A stretch of DNA of 64,000 bases, taken from the NCBI RefSeq assembly GCF_030066895.1, contig NZ_JASJAV010000011.1, positions 62,001 through 126,000 on the forward strand, in the 5' to 3' direction. Shown in pieces: positions 59,028-64,000 of this stretch. The notes beneath the pieces were generated by a model. It was not told where the DNA came from. It saw only the letters and a list, made by a program, of their open reading frames with translations, and did no database searches. Position 1 is the first letter of the stretch. Each line of letters begins with the position of its first letter. The translations under genes were made by a program, and so were the position numbers. The DNA is from Breoghania sp. (GTDB taxonomy: Bacteria; Pseudomonadota; Alphaproteobacteria; Rhizobiales; Stappiaceae).

Positions 59028-60166
59028 ATGGCGCTGCATTTCGAGCGTAGCGAGTTCGCAGACGCCTACACAAGGTGCTGGGCGAGATGCAGGAACACAA
59101 GCTGGACGCCATGCTCCTGTTCGCGCCGGAGAGCCATTTCTGGCTGACCGGCTATGACACGTTCGGCTTCTGCTTTTTCCAGCGCCTGATTCTGATGAAG
59201 GACGGCCAGTTTGTCCTGTTCACCCGCGCGCCCGATCTCAGGTAGGCCAACCACACCTCCATCATTGAGGACATAAGCATTTGGGTCGATCGCGGCGAGG
59301 GCTCGCCCATTGGCCAGTTGAAGGACTTGCTGTTCGATCTCGATCTTCTCGGCTCGCGGCTGAGCGTCGAATACGACACGCACGGGCTTTCCGGACGCAA
59401 TTCCCGGCTGCTCGATGAATCGCTGCGCTCATTTGCCGAACTGCGCGATGCCTCCAATCTCATTCCCCGGTTGCGGGTGGTGAAAAGCCCGGCCAAGATT
59501 GCCTATGTGCGCAAGGCGGCCGAACTTGCCGACAAGGCCTACCGCGCCGGAGAGGCGGAGATTCGCGCCGGCGCCGACGAAGGCCACATTCTGGCGGCCA
59601 TGCAGGGCGCGGTTCTAGCGGGTGGCAGCGACTATCCCGGCAACGAATTCATCATCGGCTCAGGCATGGATGCACTCCTGTGCCGCTATTAAGAGCGGCC
59701 GCCGCAAGCTCGCCGCCAAGGACCAGTTGACCCTCAAATTCGCGGGCGTCTATCGCCACTATAACGTCGCCCTGATGCGCACCGTGCTGACCGGCGAGGC
59801 GACCGCGCGCCATATCGAACTGCATGAAGCGACCACCGCGGCTCTTGCAGGGGTGGAAGAGGTCATGCGTCCGGGGAATACGTTCGGCGATGTCTTCGAA
59901 GCTCACGCCCGCGAAATGGACAGTCGGGATCTGATGCCCCACCGGCTAAATACCTGCGTCTATTCGCTGGGCGCTCGCTTCGCGCCGTCGTGGATGGACT
60001 GGCCGGCAACAAGGTGGAAATCGTGCCCAACATGGTGCTATTTGCGCACATGATCCTGATGGATTCGGAGACCAACACCGCCATGACGCTGGGATGCACC
60101 TATCTGACGAGCGAAGCTGAACCGCAACCCCTGTCGCAACTCGCGCGCGAGCTGACGGTACGATAA
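59028..60166 (+). pseudogene. M24-family Xaa-Pro peptidase/creatinase-like protein, heavily broken
   Basis: ATG 59028 starts MALHFERSEFADAYTR three bases after pgeF. A shift near 59080, TAG at 59243-59245, and further shifts near 59690 and 59990 divide it. Recognisable parts are LDAMLLFAPESHFWLTGYDT, VVKSPAKIAYVRKAAELADK, the catalytic-domain start EGHILAAMQGAVLAGGSDYP and the last EIVPNMVLFAHMILMDSETN. The family cleaves Xaa-Pro bonds, or acts on creatine or ectoine in relatives. It has at least four lesions, so inactive. Confidence 0.85.
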
Positions 60167-60382
60167 TCACGGGGTGGCTGGATTCCTCGACAAAATCCGG
60201 TTAGAGCAGACGCGCAAAGGCACTCCGATCTGCCGACGGGCACCGTCGCCGGATAGATCTTTCCACGCGGGAGAGACCGTCGGATGCAGCCATCAGGCGG
60301 CAAGCGACGCGCATCGAGCGCCGGTCGCGACCCGTGGACAAGACGGCAAGCAAAGTCGACAGATGACAGGCTACGAGCTGGT

Positions 60383-60925
60383 ATGAACGAGCGACGCTTC
60401 TTTCCATCTCTGCGCACGGTGGTCCTGTTTACCGGTCTACTGGCGCTCGCAGGATGCGCAGGCAACATTCCCCCGGATCTTGTCGGCGGCAGCGGCACGC
60501 CGCAACGCCAGCAATCCGCTCCGCCCGCCGAATCCATCGCACCGTCGGTTCCCGCCTCGCAGGCGACCTTCGCGTTTGAGCCCTTCGTCGGCGTTCCCGG
60601 CAATACGGCCGATTCGCTGTCGCGCAGAATCGGTGCAGAGGCCAAGAAAGAAGGCCTGACGATCGTACGCCGGATCGGGGCGCCCGCGACCTACCGCGTC
60701 AAGGGCCACCTTTCCGCGGTCGGCAACGATACTTCATCCACTATCATCTATGTCTTCGACGTCTACGGCTCCAACGGCCAGCGTCTGTACCGATTCTCCG
60801 GCCAGGAGACATCGAGCGAGACCAGCGGAGATCCCTGGAGCGGCATCGACAGCGACACCCTGGACCTGCTGGCCAAGCGGACCGTTCTGGCTTTGGAATC
60901 CTGGTTGTCGAACGCATCCAATTGA
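60383..60925 (+). CDS. Putative lipoprotein
   Basis: Intact 180-residue protein from ATG 60383. A signal peptide with lipobox (VVLFTGLLALAGCAGN) implies diacylglycerol attachment at the Cys. A Pro/Gln/Ser-rich linker leads to a domain FAFEPFVGVPGNTADSLSRR, GHLSAVGNDTSSTIIYVFDV, LAKRTVLALESWL. The pattern resembles conserved lipoproteins of Hyphomicrobiales with unknown role. Precedes prs by 272 bases, in which I saw no gene. Confidence 0.7.
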   Translation: MNERRFFPSLRTVVLFTGLLALAGCAGNIPPDLVGGSGTPQRQQSAPPAESIAPSVPASQATFAFEPFVGVPGNTADSLSRRIGAEAKKEGLTIVRRIGAPATYRVKGHLSAVGNDTSSTIIYVFDVYGSNGQRLYRFSGQETSSETSGDPWSGIDSDTLDLLAKRTVLALESWLSNASN

Positions 60926-61197
60926 TGAGGAAGCGTAAAGTTTGAACGTCTTGCGGAACGCCGGACTTGCCATGAGCAAGGCGATTCGCAAAAAACCGCT
61001 GCAAACGGGGCCATGCGACAGTTGTCGCGGGCCGCACCCGTTGCAAAAACCCCGCCGCCCGGCCGATACCGTGCGGATGCCAGGCTTGCCGACCCCGATC
61101 CGCCCGAAGACGAGCCGCCGGGGCCATTCGTGAATTATTCGCCTGTCGTGACAGGCGCCTTGGACCTCGTATCTACGCAACAAGAAGGAACGCGAGC

Positions 61198-62130
61198 ATG
61201 AAACTCGTCGCGGGCAACTCCAACCGGGCATTGGCGGACGAGATTTCCGGCTATCTTGGCGTGCCGCCGGCGCAATGCCAGGTGCGCCGCTTCGCCGACC
61301 AGGAAATCTTCATCGAAATTCAGGAGAACATGCGCGGCGAGGATGTGTTCGTCATCCAGTCGACGAGCTATCCTGCCAACGATCACCTGATGGAACTCCT
61401 GATCCTGATCGACGCGCTGCGCCGCTCTTCGGCGCGCCGGATCACCGCAGTGGTTCCGTATTTCGGCTATGCACGTCAGGACCGAAAGCCCGGTCCCCGT
61501 ACCCCGATCTCGGCAAAGCTCGTCTCCAACCTGATCACCCATGCCGGTGCCGACCGTGTCCTCACGTTCGACCTCCACGCCGGTCAGATCCAGGGCTTCT
61601 TCGACATCCCCACCGACAACCTCTTTGCCGCGCCGGTGATGACCCGCGACATCAAGGAACGCTACGTGCAGGGCAACCTGATGGTGGTCTCGCCCGATGT
61701 CGGCGGCGTGGTGCGCGCCCGTGCGCTGGCAAAGCGCATCGATGCCCCGCTCGCCATCGTCGACAAGCGGCGCGAGCGGCCCGGTGAATCTGAAGTCATG
61801 AACACCATCGGTGACGTCGCCGGTCGCGACTGCATTCTGGTCGATGACATCGTCGATTCCGGCGGCACCCTGTGCAACGCCGCCGACGCTCTGCTCGCCA
61901 AGGGCGCGACCTCGGTGACCGCCTACATCACCCACGGCGTTCTGTCGGGCGGCGCGGTGGCCCGCGTTGCGGCCTCCCGGTTGAAGGAACTGGTCATCAC
62001 CAATTCCATCGAGCCGACGGCAGCCGTGGAATCAGCCCCCAATATCCGGGTCATCTCCATTGCCCCGCTGATTGGCGAGGCGGTCAACCGCACCGCCCTC
62101 GAGAAATCGGTTTCCAGCCTCTTCAACTGA
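61198..62130 (+). CDS. prs: Ribose-phosphate pyrophosphokinase
   Basis: Intact 310-residue PRPP synthetase. The ATP/flexible loop [20 protein letters not shown], KRREREx region, and the PRPP-binding loop [20 protein letters not shown] are complete. It transfers pyrophosphate from ATP to ribose 5-phosphate for nucleotide and amino-acid synthesis. Start ATG preceded by AAGAAGGAACG. A strong terminator follows. Confidence 0.96.
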   Translation: MKLVAGNSNRALADEISGYLGVPPAQCQVRRFADQEIFIEIQENMRGEDVFVIQSTSYPANDHLMELLILIDALRRSSARRITAVVPYFGYARQDRKPGPRTPISAKLVSNLITHAGADRVLTFDLHAGQIQGFFDIPTDNLFAAPVMTRDIKERYVQGNLMVVSPDVGGVVRARALAKRIDAPLAIVDKRRERPGESEVMNTIGDVAGRDCILVDDIVDSGGTLCNAADALLAKGATSVTAYITHGVLSGGAVARVAASRLKELVITNSIEPTAAVESAPNIRVISIAPLIGEAVNRTALEKSVSSLFN

Positions 62131-62143
62131 GCCGGAGCCCGAC

Positions 62144-62185
62144 GGGCAAGCCGCGGGGCCTTGAGGGCCCGCGGCTTGCCCTTTT
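62144..62185 (+). terminator. Rho-independent terminator after prs
   Basis: Arms GGGCAAGCCGCGGG (62144-62157) and CCCGCGGCTTGCCC (62168-62181) pair perfectly, followed by TTTT. It is 14 bases after the prs stop. Confidence 0.92.
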
Positions 62186-62296
62186 CCGCCTGCTCCTGTA
62201 TAGCAGCGGCAATGCGCCTACCCCCTGGAGGAAACGCGGCAGGAAGCCGACCGCTCGGCCTCTTTTTCTTGAAAAAACCACTTAAGGAGACGAGCC

Positions 62297-62932
62297 ATGG
62301 CTCACACATATGAGCTTGAGGCCACGTTGCGCGGGCATGTGGAAAAGGGGTCCGCACGGGCACTTCGCCGCGACGGCAAGATTCCGGCCGTGATTTACGG
62401 CGGAAATGAAGATCCCCTTCCGATCGCGATCGGCATCAAGGAAACCACACTGAAGCTTCATGCCGGCGGTTTCATGACCCAGATCGCAACAATCACCGTG
62501 GACGGCAAGAAGGAACGCGTTCTGGCGCGCGACTATCAGCTCGATCCGGTCCGCGACTTCCTGGTTCATGTCGACTTTCTGCGCGTTGGTGCCAACACCC
62601 GCCTGACGGTCGACGTTCCGGTGCACTTCATCAACGAAGAGCAGTCGTCCGGCATCAAGCGCGGCGGCGTCCTCAACGTTGTTCGCCACACGGTCGAACT
62701 GGAGTGCCCGGCATCCGAGATTCCGGAATCGATCAAGGTCGACCTCTCCGGTCTCGACATCAACGATTCCGCGCACATCTCGTCCGTCACTCTGCCTGAG
62801 AACGTGACGCCTGCGATCACCGATCGTGACTTCACGATCGCGACCATCGCCGCACCGGCTGGCCTCAAGGACGAGGCTGAAGGCGAAGGCGAGGCCGAGG
62901 AAAGCGCAGCACCGAGCGCCGAGGCCGAATAA
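62297..62932 (+). CDS. rplY: 50S ribosomal protein L25/general stress protein Ctc
   Basis: Intact 211-residue long-form L25. Residues 1-95 are the 5S-rRNA-binding L25 domain ([33 protein letters not shown]), followed by the TL5/CTC C-terminal domain ([40 protein letters not shown]) and an acidic tail. ATG 62297 follows TAAGGAGACGAGCC. Part of the conserved rplY-pth-ychF order. Confidence 0.95.
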   Translation: MAHTYELEATLRGHVEKGSARALRRDGKIPAVIYGGNEDPLPIAIGIKETTLKLHAGGFMTQIATITVDGKKERVLARDYQLDPVRDFLVHVDFLRVGANTRLTVDVPVHFINEEQSSGIKRGGVLNVVRHTVELECPASEIPESIKVDLSGLDINDSAHISSVTLPENVTPAITDRDFTIATIAAPAGLKDEAEGEGEAEESAAPSAEAE

Positions 62933-62974
62933 GCCCCGCCGATCCGCTTTCCCCTAAAGGAAAGATCATTCCCG

Positions 62975-63000
62975 CGAGGGGCGGACTTCCGCCCCTCGTT
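62975..63000 (+). terminator. Hairpin after rplY
   Basis: Arms CGAGGGGCGG (62975-62984) and CCGCCCCTCG (62989-62998) pair perfectly around ACTT; the following tract is short (TT), so it may act as a partial terminator or processing signal between rplY and pth. Confidence 0.65.
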
Positions 63001-63075
63001 CCCGTTTAAGACGACGCACGATGCGGCCTTTCCGGCCCGGCTACACCCGACATTCATCGATCCAGGAACACGGCC

Positions 63076-63816
63076 ATGCTTGTTATTGTCGGGCTCGGCA
63101 ATCCCGGAACGAAATACGAGCACAACCGCCACAATATCGGCTTCATGGCGATCGACGCGGTCCATCGCCGCAATCCCTCCTTCTCCCCGTGGCGCAAGCG
63201 CTTCCAGGCGGAAACCGCCGAAGGCACGCTGGCCGGCGAGAAGGTTATGCTCGTCAAGCCGATGACCTACATGAACGAAAGCGGTCAGGCGGTGGGTGCC
63301 GCCATGCGCTTCTTCAAGCTCTCCCCTGCCGACATCACCGTTCTCTACGACGAACTCGACCTCGTGCCGGGCAAGGTCCGGATCAAGGTCGGCGGCGGCT
63401 CGGGCGGCCATAACGGCATCAAGTCGATCGGTGCGCATGTCGGCAAGGACTATCGCCGCGTGCGCCTCGGCATCGGCCATCCCGGCTCCAAGGAACGCGT
63501 CACGGGCTATGTGCTGGGCGATTTCGCCAAGGCCGACCATGACTGGCTGGATCCGTTGCTGGATACGGTGGGCGAGAATGCCGACCTGCTGGTCAAGGGC
63601 AATGACGGCGAGTTCGTGAACCGCCTGCACGCGGCCGTTTCCGGCACGGGCGACAGCGGATCCGAGGGACATTCTCAAGGACGCCAGAACAAACGCCCCG
63701 CTCCCGGCAAGAGCCATATCCGCCAGGCGCCCCCCGCGCCCAAACCCGACATCTTCAAGGAAGGTCCGCTTGCGGCCATGCTGAAAGGACTGCTCGGCTC
63801 CGGCGACAAAAATTAG
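63076..63816 (+). CDS. pth: Peptidyl-tRNA hydrolase
   Basis: Intact 246-residue protein. The core has [20 protein letters not shown] (catalytic His in NRHN), [40 protein letters not shown] (catalytic Asp) and [15 protein letters not shown]-terminal extension of about 50 basic, Pro-rich residues is common in alphaproteobacteria. It releases peptides from peptidyl-tRNA dropped from ribosomes. ychF follows within 15 bases. Confidence 0.95.
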   Translation: MLVIVGLGNPGTKYEHNRHNIGFMAIDAVHRRNPSFSPWRKRFQAETAEGTLAGEKVMLVKPMTYMNESGQAVGAAMRFFKLSPADITVLYDELDLVPGKVRIKVGGGSGGHNGIKSIGAHVGKDYRRVRLGIGHPGSKERVTGYVLGDFAKADHDWLDPLLDTVGENADLLVKGNDGEFVNRLHAAVSGTGDSGSEGHSQGRQNKRPAPGKSHIRQAPPAPKPDIFKEGPLAAMLKGLLGSGDKN

Positions 63817-63828
63817 GAAAAAGAAACG

Positions 63829-64000
63829 ATGGGCTTCAAGTGCGGTATCGTCGGGCTGCCGAATGTGGGCAAGTCCACTCTGTTCAACGCGCTGACCAAG
63901 ACGGCGGCCGCCCAGGCGGCGAACTATCCCTTCTGCACGATCGAGCCGAACACCGGCGACGTGGCCGTGCCCGATCCGCGCATGACCAAGATTGCGGAAA
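63829..64000 (+). CDS. ychF: Ribosome-binding ATPase YchF, 5' end only
   Basis: The first 57 codons are present: [20 protein letters not shown] holds the P loop (GLPNVGKST), followed by [20 protein letters not shown], the usual YchF switch region. The gene runs off the window. YchF is an Obg-family ATPase that binds ribosomes. AAAAAGAAACG before the ATG serves as a weak ribosome-binding site. Confidence 0.93.
   Translation, partial: MGFKCGIVGLPNVGKSTLFNALTKTAAAQAANYPFCTIEPNTGDVAVPDPRMTKIAE

Noticed and set aside
60942..61133. Small open frame upstream of prs (63 codons)
   Set aside because: Basic, Pro-rich composition without conserved motif or good ribosome-binding site; probably the prs leader.
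1..64000. Stop-codon reassignment as an explanation for the many in-frame stops
   Set aside because: TAG, TAA and TGA all occur inside genes, all three also end intact genes, and frameshifts occur alongside them. No single recoding would explain this.
1..64000. CRISPR array, prophage or secretion-system cluster
   Set aside because: No regularly spaced repeats, Cas, phage structural, integrase or secretion genes were seen on either strand.

Overview
The window is GC-rich bacterial DNA that reads as a chromosome segment of an alphaproteobacterium, most likely Hyphomicrobiales (Rhizobiales). The pointers are the order folM-like SDR - uvrC - pgsA - moaD - moaE, the set ilvE - PetP-type MarR - PetR-type OmpR regulator - histidine kinase, the run prs - rplY (Ctc form) - pth - ychF, an Omp25-like barrel protein, and a palindromic intergenic repeat of the kind common in rhizobial genomes. 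The genus is not identifiable from the sequence alone.

The dominant feature is gene decay. About 29 genes are interrupted by in-frame stops (TAG, TAA and TGA alike) and/or single-base indels, although the rest of each protein is still recognisable in the surrounding frames. Genes expected to be essential or broadly useful are intact: uvrC, pgsA, moaE, ilvE, proC, lgt, prs, rplY, pth, ychF, the response regulator and kinase. This contrast argues for real, recent pseudogenisation, as in a host-restricted or bottlenecked lineage early in genome reduction, rather than a uniformly error-rich assembly. Single-indel genes remain open to sequencing error.

Region 1 (1-28.4 kb) is accessory and mostly dead. 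It holds the end of an ASPIC/UnbV protein with a broken di-haem peroxidase; a TetR gene with two operator-like sites facing a DUF6920 protein; an isoquinoline-oxidoreductase-type molybdenum enzyme (small subunit intact, large subunit broken); a minus-strand operon of M20 amidohydrolase, LysR, hydroxyisobutyrate-dehydrogenase-like protein, aldehyde dehydrogenase and DUF3100-type transporter; an unknown gene; a large autotransporter with a repeat-rich passenger; a DEAD-box helicase; a dead IS3-family element; and a catabolic cluster (FAH-family hydrolase, DRE-TIM/LeuA-like enzyme, SDR, two enoyl-CoA hydratases, MHS-type transporter, LysR), bordered by strikingly AT-rich spacers.

Region 2 (28.7-64 kb) begins with a CAT-anticodon tRNA whose 3' end faces the decayed region. 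It is mainly core chromosome: cold-shock proteins (one with a long RG/GY-rich disordered N-terminus), RlmJ, glycosyltransferase, UvrC, PgsA, MoaD/E, Bcr/CflA transporter, IlvE, PetP/PetR/kinase, CsaA, ProC, YbjN, UbiK-like, Lgt, MidA-like, PgeF, Prs, L25, Pth and YchF. Here about a third of genes are broken, usually by one indel. The uvrC-pgsA interval carries a TPR-sulfotransferase and a diguanylate cyclase, both dead. Loss of MoaD together with the molybdenum enzyme suggests that molybdenum-cofactor metabolism is being lost.
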